DNA of 64,000 nt from Chthonomonadales bacterium (GTDB lineage: Bacteria > Armatimonadota > Chthonomonadetes > Chthonomonadales > CAJBBX01): contig JADLGO010000018.1 in the NCBI GenBank assembly GCA_020849275.1, positions 26,770 through 90,769 on the forward strand, given 5' to 3'. Position numbers and translations under genes: made by a program. The notes beneath the pieces were generated by a model. It was not told the DNA's origin. It saw only the letters and a program-made list of their open reading frames with translations, and searched no databases. This document shows, piece after piece, positions 16,335-26,700 of the stretch. Each line of letters begins with the position of its first letter. Position 1 is the first letter of the stretch.

Positions 16335-18308
16335 ATGACCCGACCGCCCTATCTCGGCGCCGCCTACTATCCCGAGGACTGGCCGCTCGAGCAGATACCC
16401 GAGGACATCGCCCTGATGCAGCAGGCCGGCATGAACGTGATGCGTGTCGGCGAGTTCGCCTGGAGCCGCCTGGAGCCGCAGGAGGGGCAGTACGACTTCG
16501 CATGGCTCCATCGCGTGGTGGACGCGCTCGGCGAGGCCGACATCGCGGTCATCCTGTGCACGCCGACCTGCACGCCGCCCGCTTGGCTCACCGAGCGCTA
16601 TCCAGAGACGCTGCTCGTGGACGACTTCGGCCGCCGCGCCCAGCACGGCGCCCGCCGCCACGCCTGCCCGAACAGCCCGGTCTACCGCGAGCACTGCGCC
16701 CGCATCGTCGAGCGCATGGCCCGCGAGTTTGCGCGCGACGGCCGCGTGGTCGGCTGGCAGATCGACAACGAGATGTACCCGGGCGGGCGCGGCTGCTGCT
16801 GCCCGGTGTGCCACCGCAAATACCAGGACGCCATGCGCGGGCGCTTCGGGACCGTGGAGGCGCTGAACGCCGCGTGGGGCGCCGACCTCTGGAGCCAGAC
16901 CTACCAGGCCTTCGGCCAACTCCCCGTGCCTCGCGGCGACACCTGGCACCATCCCTCGCTGCTCACCTCATGGATGGAGTTTCAGTCGGACTCCTACGTC
17001 GAGTTCACGGAGGCACAGGCCGACATCCTTCATCGCCACGGCGCCCCGAACGTCGGCACCGACATGATGCCGGTCGCCGGGCTCAGCTACCCGCGTATCC
17101 ACCGCAAGCTGGACCTGGTGCAGTTCAACCACTATAACGGCATGGAGAACCTGTGGCAGGCGGCGTTCTGGATGGACTACTGCCGCCCGCTCAAGGAGCG
17201 TTCGTTCTGGAACACCGAGACGGCCACATGCTGGAACGGCGCCACCACCGCCAACGGCTACAAGGAGCCCGGGTTCTGCCGCGCCAACTCGTGGCTGCCC
17301 ATCGCCCTCGGAGCGGAAGCGAACCTTTACTGGCTCTGGCGCGCCCACTGGAGCGGCCAGGAGTTGATGCACGGTTCGGTGGTCGATAGCTGGGGGCGCC
17401 CGCTGCACATCTTCGGCGAGGTGCGCGAGATCGCCGACGGCTTCCGCACGGCCGGGGCGTTCCTCGCCGGCACGCTCCCCACCTCCTCGGGCCTGGCGAT
17501 CCACTTCTCCTCCTGGGCCTGGTGGCTGTTCGAGTTTCAGCCGCAGGTCAACCGCTTCCGCTACGCCGACTACCTGATGCAGCGCGTCTACCGTCCGCTG
17601 GTGGACGCACAGATGCGGCCCGACGTCATCGACCCCGGCGCCTCGCTCGATGGCTACCGCGTCGTCTGCTCGCCGTTCCTGCCGGCGCTCGATGAGGGCG
17701 GACTGCGCGAGCGCGTGCGCGACTGGGTGGAGGCCGGCGGCACCTGGATCGTCGGCCCGCTCTCCGACAACCGCGACCTGCACGCCGCCAAACCGCGTAA
17801 CGCGCCCTTCTCCTGCCTGGAGGAGTGGGCCGGGGTCCACTGCCGCTACGCGTTGCCCGGCGACCCGCGCGACTTCGCCATCCGTTGGGCCGATGGGTCG
17901 ACCGGCGCCGGGTCCGTGTGGTACGACGGCCTGGAGCCGCGGGGCGCCGAGCCGCTGGCCACCTACACCGAGGGGCCGCTGCTGGGCCTGGCCGCGGTCG
18001 TGAGGCGCTCGGTCGGCCGCGGACGGATCGTGATGCTCGGCACGATGCCACAGCCCGAGGAGATCCGGCGGCTCGCGCCCGCCGCGCTGGCGGAGGCCGG
18101 CGTGCTGCCCGCGGCCGACGCCTCGCCCAACCTGTTGGTGGCGCCGCGCGCCGGCTCGGCCGGGCGCGGCCTGGTGGCCGTGGAGTTGCACAGCCAGCCC
18201 GCGCGCCTGCGACTGGCCCGGCCGGCCACCGACCTGCTGAGCGGACGCGAGCTGGCGGGCACCGTCGACGTGCCTCCCTATGGCGTGCTCGTGCTGCGCG
18301 AAGCATAG
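16335..18308 (+). CDS. Glycoside hydrolase family 42 beta-galactosidase
   Basis: A 657-residue cytoplasmic enzyme (no signal peptide) releasing terminal beta-galactose from oligosaccharides. The N-terminal TIM barrel begins YLGAAYYPEDWP, with the acid/base Glu in GWQIDNEM (about 147) and the nucleophile Glu in the FWNTETAT region (about 294). A cluster of cysteines (GRGCCCPVC) matches the metal site of this family. The central trimerisation domain and C-terminal beta domain fill the usual length. The ATG has GAGGAC upstream. Together with the GH51 and GH106-like genes nearby it suggests degradation of arabinogalactan- or pectin-type plant polymers. Confidence 0.93.
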   Translation: MTRPPYLGAAYYPEDWPLEQIPEDIALMQQAGMNVMRVGEFAWSRLEPQEGQYDFAWLHRVVDALGEADIAVILCTPTCTPPAWLTERYPETLLVDDFGRRAQHGARRHACPNSPVYREHCARIVERMAREFARDGRVVGWQIDNEMYPGGRGCCCPVCHRKYQDAMRGRFGTVEALNAAWGADLWSQTYQAFGQLPVPRGDTWHHPSLLTSWMEFQSDSYVEFTEAQADILHRHGAPNVGTDMMPVAGLSYPRIHRKLDLVQFNHYNGMENLWQAAFWMDYCRPLKERSFWNTETATCWNGATTANGYKEPGFCRANSWLPIALGAEANLYWLWRAHWSGQELMHGSVVDSWGRPLHIFGEVREIADGFRTAGAFLAGTLPTSSGLAIHFSSWAWWLFEFQPQVNRFRYADYLMQRVYRPLVDAQMRPDVIDPGASLDGYRVVCSPFLPALDEGGLRERVRDWVEAGGTWIVGPLSDNRDLHAAKPRNAPFSCLEEWAGVHCRYALPGDPRDFAIRWADGSTGAGSVWYDGLEPRGAEPLATYTEGPLLGLAAVVRRSVGRGRIVMLGTMPQPEEIRRLAPAALAEAGVLPAADASPNLLVAPRAGSAGRGLVAVELHSQPARLRLARPATDLLSGRELAGTVDVPPYGVLVLREA

Positions 18309-18410
18309 GCCCGGCGCACCCGTCCGCCGCACCGGAACCCCCACAGGGAACCGGGCGCGGCGCCGGGCCGTAGACCCATACGACACCATCCTCCCGCGAA
18401 GGAGAACCGC

Positions 18411-19658
18411 ATGGCCGAGAGCATCCAATACCTGCTGCTGGGAGGAGGACTGGCCTCCGTGTGGGCCGCCCAGACCATCCGCGACCACGATGCGGAAGGA
18501 AGCATCCTGATCGTCGGCATGGAGAGGCACCCTCCCTACGACCGCCCTCCGCTCTCCAAGGAGTCCCTGGTCAACGACGCGTTCCAGCCGGACGACGCCT
18601 ACAGCAAGGCCGACGGCTTCTACGCGGAGAAGGGAATCCAACTCCGAACCGGCGTGCGCGCCCTCTCGATCGATCGCGCAGCCCGCGCCGTCGCTCTCGA
18701 CAACGGCGAAACCCTCCACTACGAGAAGCTGCTGATCGCGACCGGATCGACGCCCCGCTCGCTGAGCGTTCCGGGCGCCGACCTGGGCGGGGTCTACTGC
18801 CTGCGCACGATCGAGCAATCCGAGGCCATTCGCATCGCGTTCCAGCACAGCCGTCGCGCCGTGATCGTGGGCGCCGGCTACATGGGAATGGAGGTGGCGA
18901 GCGGCGCGCTGGTGCGCGGCCTGGAGACGACGATCGTGGAGCACCACAACCAGCCGTGGGCCAGGTTCGCGAGCCCCACGCTCGGAGCGTTCATGCGGCG
19001 CTACTACGAGAGCAAGGGCGCGCGCTTCCTGTTCGGCGAGACCGTCACCGCCATCGAGGGCCAGGGAGCCGTCTCGGCGGTCAGGACGCAGGCCGGGCAG
19101 CGCCTCGAGGCGGATGTGGTGGTGACCGCCGTGGGGGTGACCCTCAACGTCGATCTGCCGCGCGAGGCCGGCCTCGAAATGGAAGGCAACGACGGCGTGC
19201 GCGTAGACGAGCACCTGCGGACGTCCGACCCGGCCATCTGGGCCGCCGGCGACATCGCGAGCTTCAGCGACGTGGCCCTGGGCAAGCGCTGGCGCGCCGA
19301 ACACTTCCTGAACGCCAAGTGGCAGGGCCGGGCCGTCGGCGCCATCATGGCCGGCGGCGAGAAGCCCTATGACCAGGTGCCCTACTTCTACTCCGACTTC
19401 CTCGACTTGCACATGGCTCTTCGGGGCGACCCCGCCGCCGGCAAGGAAACGCGCGTGCTGGGAAGCATGGATGAGGCCGAGTTCGTAGAGCTCTACCCGG
19501 GCGACGACGGGACGCTGCGCATGGGCATCGGCATCAGCCACGTGGAGAAGAATCTCGACCCGATTTCCGACGGGCTGGAGAAGCTGATCCGGGCGAAGGC
19601 GCGCGTCGCGGACCTGACACCCGATCAGGTCGGCCTGGGCGCCACGGTGCCCGCATAG
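18411..19658 (+). CDS. FAD-dependent NAD(P)H oxidoreductase, ferredoxin-reductase/AIF type
   Basis: A 415-residue flavoprotein. The FAD Rossmann motif is YLLLGGGLASVWAA near the N-terminus, followed by PYDRPPLSKE, typical of the ferredoxin/rubredoxin reductase group. The NAD(P)H motif AVIVGAGYMGMEVASG lies near residue 150. The second FAD motif IWAAGDIASF (about 278) is present, and the C-terminal dimerisation region follows. Such enzymes pass electrons from NAD(P)H to ferredoxins or Rieske proteins. No ferredoxin gene is adjacent, so the partner is unknown. A strong GAAGGAGAACC ribosome binding site precedes the ATG. Confidence 0.88.
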   Translation: MAESIQYLLLGGGLASVWAAQTIRDHDAEGSILIVGMERHPPYDRPPLSKESLVNDAFQPDDAYSKADGFYAEKGIQLRTGVRALSIDRAARAVALDNGETLHYEKLLIATGSTPRSLSVPGADLGGVYCLRTIEQSEAIRIAFQHSRRAVIVGAGYMGMEVASGALVRGLETTIVEHHNQPWARFASPTLGAFMRRYYESKGARFLFGETVTAIEGQGAVSAVRTQAGQRLEADVVVTAVGVTLNVDLPREAGLEMEGNDGVRVDEHLRTSDPAIWAAGDIASFSDVALGKRWRAEHFLNAKWQGRAVGAIMAGGEKPYDQVPYFYSDFLDLHMALRGDPAAGKETRVLGSMDEAEFVELYPGDDGTLRMGIGISHVEKNLDPISDGLEKLIRAKARVADLTPDQVGLGATVPA

Positions 19659-19679
19659 GCCGCGGGCGCCGTCTTGATC

Positions 19680-19699
19680 GGGCCCCGGCGGCGGGGCCC
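19680..19699. terminator. Hairpin between convergent genes
   Basis: A perfect 7-bp stem GGGCCCC/GGGGCCC with a 6-base loop lies in the 44-base gap between the converging oxidoreductase and GH51 genes. It has no T-tract. Confidence 0.45.
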
Positions 19700-19702
19700 A
19701 GG

Positions 19703-21244
19703 TCAGTGCAGGCGGCCGCGCAGGCGGACCACGCTGGCGGGGTCCATCGCGACGCGGAGCGGGCCGCCCGCGCCGACGGCAAGGGAGCGCCGGGCCGAGA
19801 GCCGAACCCGGTCCGGCGCGTCGAAGGTGTTGTGCGCACGGATGTCGTCGGCCGCCAGCGCCACGTACTCGACCTCGTCCCAGGCCGCGCCGACCAACGC
19901 CACCTCGAGCTCGATCGCGCACGACGGATGCGTGTTGACCGCCGTCAGGCACAGCGCGCCGCCGAGAACGCTCGCGGAGCCGTGCACCGCCCGCAGCGGT
20001 GGAGCGGAGCCCGCCAGGTAGCAGCGGCGGCAGTGCTCGGCGGCCTCGCCGCCGTCGCTGACGGCCTCGGCCAGGGACTCGAAGCGCACGGCCTGCCCGC
20101 CGCGATGCGCACGGTAGAGGTCGAACACGTGGTAAGTTGGCGTCCGCAGACACCGGTCACCGTCGACGAGCAGCAGCGCCTGCAGCACGTTGATGAGCTG
20201 GGCGATGTTGGCCATGTATAGCTTGTCGGCGTGGTTGTGAAACACGTCGAGCGAGAGAGCGGCCACGCAGGCGTCGCGCATCGTGTTCTGCTGGTACAGT
20301 CCGCCCGCCGGCTTTCCGGCCTCCACCGGGTGCCAGGTCCCCCACTCATCCAGCAGGAGCCGGACACGGCGCTCCGGGTCCATCTCGTCCATGATGGAGC
20401 GCGTGCCGAGGATGACGCCCTCCACGGCGCGCGCCTTCGCGAGCAACTCCAGCCACTGCGCCTCGGTGAACTCGGTCGCGGTGCCCGCGGTGCCGCAGTA
20501 GTAGTGCGCCGCGAACCCCTGCACCGCCCCCAGACGGTTCCCGTAGTGCTCCCGCATGTGGCGCAGAAAGCGGCGCGTCCACGCCCAATCAGGTCCGTTC
20601 GGGCCGCAGGCGATGGCCTGCGGCGCCGTGCCGGAGTAGGCGGAGAGGTAGCTCCGAAAGCGGCAGAACTCCTCCGCGTACCGCTCCGGGCTCATGTCGC
20701 CGCCGCACGCCCAGTTCTCGTTGCCGATGCCCCACAGGCGCACGCCGAACGGCTCCTCGGCTCCGTTGGCGCGCCGCTCGTCAGCCAGCGCGGAGGGGCC
20801 GCCCTGGTTGCAGTACTCCGCCCAGTCCCGCAGGTCGGCGGGCGTCCCGGAGCCGAGGTTGGCCGCGAAGTAGGGCTCGGCGCCGATGGCGCGGCAGAAG
20901 GCAACGAACTCGTGCGTGCCGAAGCGGTTGGGCTCCGGAGCCAACCCCCAGTGGCGGTTCAGGCGCAGGGGCCGGCGCTCGACGGGGCCGATGCCGTCAC
21001 GCCACCGGTAGTCATCGGCGAAGCAACCGCCCGGCCACCGTAGCACTGGCACGCCCAGCGGCTTCAGCGCGGCGACCACGTCGTCGCGGATGCCGTGCGT
21101 GTTCGGGATGCCGCAGTCCGGATCCACGCAGATGCCCGGGTAGACGAGCTCGCCAAGATGCTCGGCGAACTGGCCGTGCAGGTACGGGTTGATGACGCCT
21201 ATGGGCTCTCCCGGCACCACCACGACGCGCTGAACGCTCTCCAT
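19703..21244 (-). CDS. Glycoside hydrolase family 51 alpha-L-arabinofuranosidase
   Basis: A 513-residue cytoplasmic enzyme removing arabinofuranosyl side chains from arabinans and arabinoxylans. The TIM barrel carries the acid/base Glu in WGIGNENW (E176) and the nucleophile Glu in LLLDEWGTWH (E300). The N-terminal INPYLHGQFAEHLG and LRWPGGCFADDYRWRDGIGP motifs are characteristic, and a C-terminal beta-sandwich follows. The length is typical. The ATG follows GAGGAGCGAC. It lies 56 bases downstream of the beta-helix gene and likely shares its transcript. Confidence 0.95.
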   Translation of the reverse strand: MESVQRVVVVPGEPIGVINPYLHGQFAEHLGELVYPGICVDPDCGIPNTHGIRDDVVAALKPLGVPVLRWPGGCFADDYRWRDGIGPVERRPLRLNRHWGLAPEPNRFGTHEFVAFCRAIGAEPYFAANLGSGTPADLRDWAEYCNQGGPSALADERRANGAEEPFGVRLWGIGNENWACGGDMSPERYAEEFCRFRSYLSAYSGTAPQAIACGPNGPDWAWTRRFLRHMREHYGNRLGAVQGFAAHYYCGTAGTATEFTEAQWLELLAKARAVEGVILGTRSIMDEMDPERRVRLLLDEWGTWHPVEAGKPAGGLYQQNTMRDACVAALSLDVFHNHADKLYMANIAQLINVLQALLLVDGDRCLRTPTYHVFDLYRAHRGGQAVRFESLAEAVSDGGEAAEHCRRCYLAGSAPPLRAVHGSASVLGGALCLTAVNTHPSCAIELEVALVGAAWDEVEYVALAADDIRAHNTFDAPDRVRLSARRSLAVGAGGPLRVAMDPASVVRLRGRLH

Positions 21245-21300
21245 GTCGCTCCTCGGTGAAGAACCCTGGCCGCGGTGGCCTCGCGCCGCGCTCCCGGCCC

Positions 21301-22653
21301 TCAGAGGTACCCGCCCGCGGATCCGAGGTTGTTGCGGGCCACCGTCCCGGCCGCGTCGTCCTGGCGCAGGTTGGCCTCCACGTTGCGGTTCAGGATGTTG
21401 CCCTCCAGCACGGTGCGGTCGGCGCGGACGAGCTCCACGCCCACGCGGTTGTCCTGGATATCGTTGCCGCGCAGGACGTGGTCGCTAGGCCGGGCCGCCT
21501 CGCCGCCGCGCTTGTCCTCGGGCAGGTCACGAATGCCGTGGTCCTGGTCGGCGGCGATGCGAATGCCCTTCACGTTGCGCGTCATAACGTTCCTCTCGAT
21601 CGTCCAGTGGTGGCTCGTGAGGCTCTCCGGATAGGCCCGGGCGAACTGCTCGTTGTGGCGGCTCCAGAGGAGGATGCCGTGGCCGTTCGCCTGCAACGCG
21701 TTGCCGCGCACGGTCATGAGGTGACCGTTCTCCACCGCGACTCCGGCCTGCCGGTTCATGAGCATGCGGTTGTCCTCGAGGAGGCAATCCCAGGAGAAGC
21801 CGAGCCAGAAGCCATAGTTGCCGCGGTCGGCGTAGTTGCCCCGGAACACGTTGCCGCGACAGAAGGTAGCCTCGAAGGCGATGTTGGGGCTCAGCGAGCC
21901 GTCGTTCTCCTCGAAGAGGTTGTCGTCGCAGCCGCACGTCGTGCCGTCCGGCGCCAGCCCGGCCAGGAAGAAGCCGTCGCCGCCCAGGCGCGCCGTGTTG
22001 CGGCGAAAGACGTTCCGGCAGGAGGCGCGCACGGCCAGGAAGCCGGTCGCGTCCGCCCCCATGTGCCCATAGTGACGCCCGCCCTCGCGCGGCTCGAACC
22101 GGCAGCAGTAGTCCGCGCTGTTCTCCTCGAAGAGGCTATCGCAGGTATGGCTCAGGTGGATGCCGTAGCCGCTGTTGTAGTTGGCCTGGTTGCGAAGAAC
22201 GGTCAGGCGGGCGCAGTCGTAGGTAAGCAGCCCGCTCTGCTGGTGCTGAAGGTCGTTCTCCACCACCCGGCTGTCCGTCACCTCGTGCAGCAGGATGCCG
22301 CCGCCGTAGGACTGCTCGGCGTCGAGCCATATGTCGAGGAACACGGTGTTCGGCGGCACCTCGGCGGTGTCCGCGACCTCGCAGCTCGCGAGGGTCAGAC
22401 CGCGGCAGGCGCGAGCGCGCAGCCCGTGGTAGTAGCCTCGCAGGCGCACGCCACGCACGGTGACGTCGTGCCGACCCTCCACGCGGACGCCGGTCCCCTC
22501 GCGCCCGGCGCCGACCAGCAGCGCCCCACGGCCGTCCAGCGTCACGCCGTCGGCGGCGATGGTGATGCCGTGGGGCAGGTAGTGGACCCCGTCCGCCAGG
22601 ACGGTATCGGCCCGGATCTCCATGCCGTCGACAGGCACGATGGGCGCATTCAT
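21301..22653 (-). CDS. Right-handed parallel beta-helix repeat protein
   Basis: A 450-residue protein made almost wholly of beta-helix (PbH1/NosD-like) coils: repeated N-x-(G/A)-(I/V) turns such as SGYGIHLSHT, NGHGILLWSRHN and NRVGVELVRADRTVLEGN. No signal peptide is visible. Such folds occur in polysaccharide lyases, hydrolases and epimerases, but no catalytic residues can be assigned, so the function is open. The ATG at 22653 is supported by GGGGAGGCGATC; the frame upstream is not similar. It sits directly upstream of the arabinofuranosidase gene, which suggests a role in handling plant polysaccharide. Confidence 0.8.
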   Translation of the reverse strand: MNAPIVPVDGMEIRADTVLADGVHYLPHGITIAADGVTLDGRGALLVGAGREGTGVRVEGRHDVTVRGVRLRGYYHGLRARACRGLTLASCEVADTAEVPPNTVFLDIWLDAEQSYGGGILLHEVTDSRVVENDLQHQQSGLLTYDCARLTVLRNQANYNSGYGIHLSHTCDSLFEENSADYCCRFEPREGGRHYGHMGADATGFLAVRASCRNVFRRNTARLGGDGFFLAGLAPDGTTCGCDDNLFEENDGSLSPNIAFEATFCRGNVFRGNYADRGNYGFWLGFSWDCLLEDNRMLMNRQAGVAVENGHLMTVRGNALQANGHGILLWSRHNEQFARAYPESLTSHHWTIERNVMTRNVKGIRIAADQDHGIRDLPEDKRGGEAARPSDHVLRGNDIQDNRVGVELVRADRTVLEGNILNRNVEANLRQDDAAGTVARNNLGSAGGYL

Positions 22654-22905
22654 GATCGCCTCCCCGCGCGGCCCGTTGGCGCGCCGCGCTCCTACTGTAC
22701 CCCGTTCCACGCCCACGCGCGCACGCGCGGGCCCCGAAGGCAGAGGGCGCGAGAGGGCTGCACGTCGGCCTCACGCTCCGTGCAGATCACGGCGGCGCGA
22801 CCTTCATCCCACGAGGCAAGCCCATCGGCATCAAGCGCGCTGAACCGCACCGTCGGCCCCCCGAACGGCGGCAACGCGGCTCCGCGGCCTCGTGACGCCC
22901 GCGCC

Positions 22906-23649
22906 TCAGCGAGCCGAGACCTCCAGCCCCTCCACGTCGAACAGCACGTTCAGGCTCGCGCGCATGTTGCGCGAGTCCCGCACGAACGCGAGGTAGTGGC
23001 GAAGCCGCTCGGCGCAGTTGAGGCTGTTGTGTGCGAGCACCAGGGCGCCCGGAGGCAGCTTGGGATAGGCGGCGTCAAGGATGTCCTGGTAGATTCCTTT
23101 TCCGCGCTCGCGGTCGCCGTCGGCATCCAGATAGAGCAGGTCGATGGGCCCGGGGAAGTCGCGCACCACGTCCACGGCGTCGGCGGCGACCACATGCGCG
23201 ACTCCCGTCGGGTCGACGCGCCTCATGTTGCGCTCGGCGCGCTCCGCCTCGGCCGGCTTGATCTCGACGCCGAGCAGGGCCTCGGCCGTGTAGGCGGCGC
23301 CGGGACCAACGGCCGCGCCCGCGTTGGAGATGAAGGTGTTGCCGCAGAACACGCCAGCGGCGATCATGTTCGCCGGCTGCGCGATGGCATTGATCGCGTA
23401 GAGCAGGCGCTGCATGCGCGGCGTGATGGCCGTCCACGGGATCTCGAACAGATCGGCCACCGCCGCGCGGTGCGCCTCGAACCGATCCCGGTCGTACCGC
23501 GCATGCGGCAGAATGCCGGCCCGCGCCAGCGCATCGAGGGCACCCTCGACAACAGCGATCTCGCGTTCGGGAGGCTCGATTGTGCGATGCGGATCGGCGT
23601 ACTCCATTCGGTAGGTCTCGAGGTCATCGGATCGGAACACGAGCGACAT
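22906..23649 (-). CDS. Class I SAM-dependent methyltransferase (O-methyltransferase-like)
   Basis: A 247-residue predicted methyltransferase. The SAM site is represented by IAAGVFCGNTFISNAGAAVGPGA (a variant of the glycine loop), ALLGVEIKPAEAERAERN and VVAADAVDVVRDF, with the LLYLDADGDRERGKGIYQDIL segment resembling metal-dependent O-methyltransferases. The C-terminal region GALVLAHNSLNCAERLRHYL replaces the usual dimer region. The substrate is unknown. GGGGGAGGTGCC precedes the ATG. It may be an isolated unit with its own weak promoter at 23698. Confidence 0.75.
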   Translation of the reverse strand: MSLVFRSDDLETYRMEYADPHRTIEPPEREIAVVEGALDALARAGILPHARYDRDRFEAHRAAVADLFEIPWTAITPRMQRLLYAINAIAQPANMIAAGVFCGNTFISNAGAAVGPGAAYTAEALLGVEIKPAEAERAERNMRRVDPTGVAHVVAADAVDVVRDFPGPIDLLYLDADGDRERGKGIYQDILDAAYPKLPPGALVLAHNSLNCAERLRHYLAFVRDSRNMRASLNVLFDVEGLEVSAR

Positions 23650-23697
23650 GGCACCTCCCCCGGGCGCCCGCGGCCTCGTCGGACGGGCGTTTGGGCC

Positions 23698-23706
23698 ATC
23701 TTAGCA
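23698..23706 (-). promoter_or_regulatory. Weak extended -10 upstream of the methyltransferase gene
   Basis: Minus-strand TGC plus TAAGAT (23698-23703), about 50 bases before the ATG, without a recognisable -35. Confidence 0.3.
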
Positions 23707-23749
23707 TCATCGTTGCGGCTCCGTGCGGCGCTCTCGAACCCGCGGCGCG

Positions 23750-26700
23750 TCAGGGCCCGTGGTCCGGCTCCCACCGTACGACCACCGGGCCAAACAGGCC
23801 GGCCTCGCGCACCTGCCCCATGCAGTTGCTCATCAGGTTTCCGACGCGCACCCGCACGGCGTTTGGGCCGGGGCGCAGCGCCGCGCCCATGTCGAAGACA
23901 TACGGCGGCCACAGCCGGGCGCCCATGCGGCGCCCGTTCACCCACACCTCCGCCATGTGCTCCACGTGCCCGAGGTCCAACATCGCGCCGCCCCGCGAGG
24001 CTGGCTGCGTCCATTCGGCCGTGTAGTCGACGTAGCCCGTGAAGCGCTCCAGCCCGTGCCGGTTCCATGACTCCAGCGGAAGCGATAACCCCTCGCGCCG
24101 CGCGAGAGCATCGGGAATGGCCGCGCGACGCGGTACGGGAGGCTGCGTCTCCGCGTCGACCCTCCACGTCCAGGGGCCGGAGATCTCGGTCGCGACCGTG
24201 ACCAACTCCCGCGCGGCCGCCTGCGTCGTCGCGCGCCGAGAGGGGTCGAACACGAGCCAGAACCCCTCCACCGGCCCGAACCGCAGCGACACCTCGCTCC
24301 CGCCGCCGCGCTCCCGCGACGCGATCGGGCGGACGGCGCCCGACTCGCAATCCCACACCTCGCAGGCCCCCCGCGCGCCGCGCACCGCCAACCGGCAGCT
24401 TCGCGACTCGCCGGTGTTGTTCGCCAGCCAGTACAGGTCGCACCCGTCCACCCGACGATGACTCTGCAGCATCGGGAAGGTCCCGGAAAGGAACCGGGCC
24501 TGCCGCGGGAGCGCGTTCGGCCCGGCCAGAGCCTCGGCGAGCGCGCGGCACCGCACGAACGAGGGCAGCGCCGCAAGGCGCGCCATGGTGGCGCGCATCG
24601 CCGGGTCGTCCATGCCCTCGTCTGTCGAGCCGACCGGCAGGTCGCCGAGCGCGTACACGCGGCCCCCCGCCCGGGCGAAAGCCACGAGCTTCGCGGCCAC
24701 ATCGCGCGGCAGGATCCGCATCGGCGGCAGCACCACGGCGCGGAAGCGCAGATCGCCCAGCACCAGGGCGGCGCCGCGCACCGCCATGCGCCGCACGTAG
24801 TGGCGGTCGGCGATCAGGTACTCCACGCGCGCGGCGGTCAGGCCGGCGATCGCGTCGGAGTAGACCCGATCGATTCGGAGCAACTCCTCGCGGCGCGCGC
24901 CGCCGGCGGGCACCCCCGGGTACCCCGCGTCCAGCATCGACTCGTCCATGAGCGCCCAGATGCTGTCCATCGGGTTAAGGAGCAGCACGTCGGGCGCCGC
25001 CTGCCCGTGGGAGCTCACCCAGCACGCCCGCCGCGAGAAGTCGGTCCACAGGTGCAGGTAGGGCCAGTACGGGTTCTCGGTGAACCAGTCCGGCGGCCAG
25101 GGGTTGCCGTCGAAGGTCCGCGTCATGAAGATGCCGTGGGGCACGATGTGGCTCACGCCCCAGGCCGTGGTAGCGTTCACCGCCTGCTTCATCAGAACCG
25201 GTGTCGCGTCCCAGCCGGCCACGCCCATCAGCTCCGTCTGGAGTCGCCGGCCCTCGAACTCGGCCACCGAGGCGGACTCCTTGAAATCGTGCACCTCGAG
25301 CGCCTTGCGGCCCAGGCAATCGGTGCCCGGCATGGTGACGGCGCGCTGCGCCTTGAAGAAGTCGCCGACCGCGCTCGCCTGCAGCATCAGTGTCTCCTCC
25401 CAGAGGTTGGAGACGCAGTACATGCCGCGCGCGGCCAGCCACCGACTCACGCCTCCCAGGAACCGACCCGAGTAAAGGTCCGACACGGCCTCGAACCAAT
25501 CCCAGCGCGCGCGCGCCCAGCGCCCCTCGGCGTCCTCGTCCAGCATCAGCGGCAGCCACTGGCGGAGGTCGCGCCCGGTTCGGCGCCGGTACGCGGCCGG
25601 CAGGTCGGGGGCCCACGCGAGCTTCCAGCCGTAGTCCCCCTCGTTGTCGACGAACACGCCGGGGATTCGACGCCCCATCTGGCCGCCAAAGCGACGCGCG
25701 TATGGCTCGTGCGCCAGGCCGATGAACACGCTGCCAAGGCGCGCATCGAGGTAGTTGACGCCGCCGCCATCCAGACCGGGGTGCTCGTAGGTAGTGAAGC
25801 TGTAGACCCGCCACGCGCCGGCCGGGGCTCGCCAGGCGAAGGACCTTCCGGCGCCGATCACGCGCAGCGTGGCGCTGCGAATCCGCGCCGGCACGCGAGC
25901 GGGCTCGTCGTTGAGGCGCCAGGGAGGCCCGCCCGCCGCGCCGACCACCGCGGCGGCCTGCCAGGCGCCGTCGTCGAAAGCCGGGTGCTCCCATCTTGGC
26001 GCGGCCGCCGCGCTCGCTCGCCAATCCGCCCCCGTGGCGATGTCCAGCGTGCGCCCGTCGGCGAACCGCACCCGCAGGCTGGCCGTCATGCCCGCCGGCC
26101 CGTCCAGGTTGGCGGCCTCGACCGCGACGACGTTGAGGCCCGGGCGCAGCAGCCGTCGAACGTCCGCATCCTGGATGCGCGTCCAGTCGGCGCCGCGCGC
26201 GACCTCGGCGCCATTGATGCGAAGCACCACCTGGTTGTCCGCCGTGCCGCGAAGGCGCGCGGAGACGATCGGCCGGCCTGCCTCCAGCGTGAACGTCTTA
26301 CGGAACCACGCCCTGGAGCTCTCGGCGGCGCCGCTCGCCGACCAGATCCAGGCTCCGAGCGGCGCGAGGGCAGTCGCGTCGGAGCGGCTCGTGTCGAACG
26401 GCGCGGCGTGCCGCGCTGCGACCGTGAAGAGCGAGGCGGGCAGGCCAACGCGCTCGCCGCCGGCCACGTCGAGCACGCGCGCCCTCACGGAGAGCGCCCG
26501 CAGCTCGGGGTGCAGCGCGGCGACCCGGCCCGCCGCCTGCCCGCTCGGCCACCAGTACTCGTCGCAGTAGCCCAGGTAGGCGCCGGCCCTCGACGCCTCG
26601 CCAAGCGCCGCGCCGAACTCCGAGAACCATCGTGGCGAGAGCCACTCCTCGCGCGGCAGCGAGGCGGCCCCGGGGGTCATGGCCATGCGCCCGTGCGCGT

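Noticed and set aside
16968..20153. 1061-codon minus-strand frame
   Set aside because: It lies opposite the GH42 and oxidoreductase genes, which have complete families and motifs.
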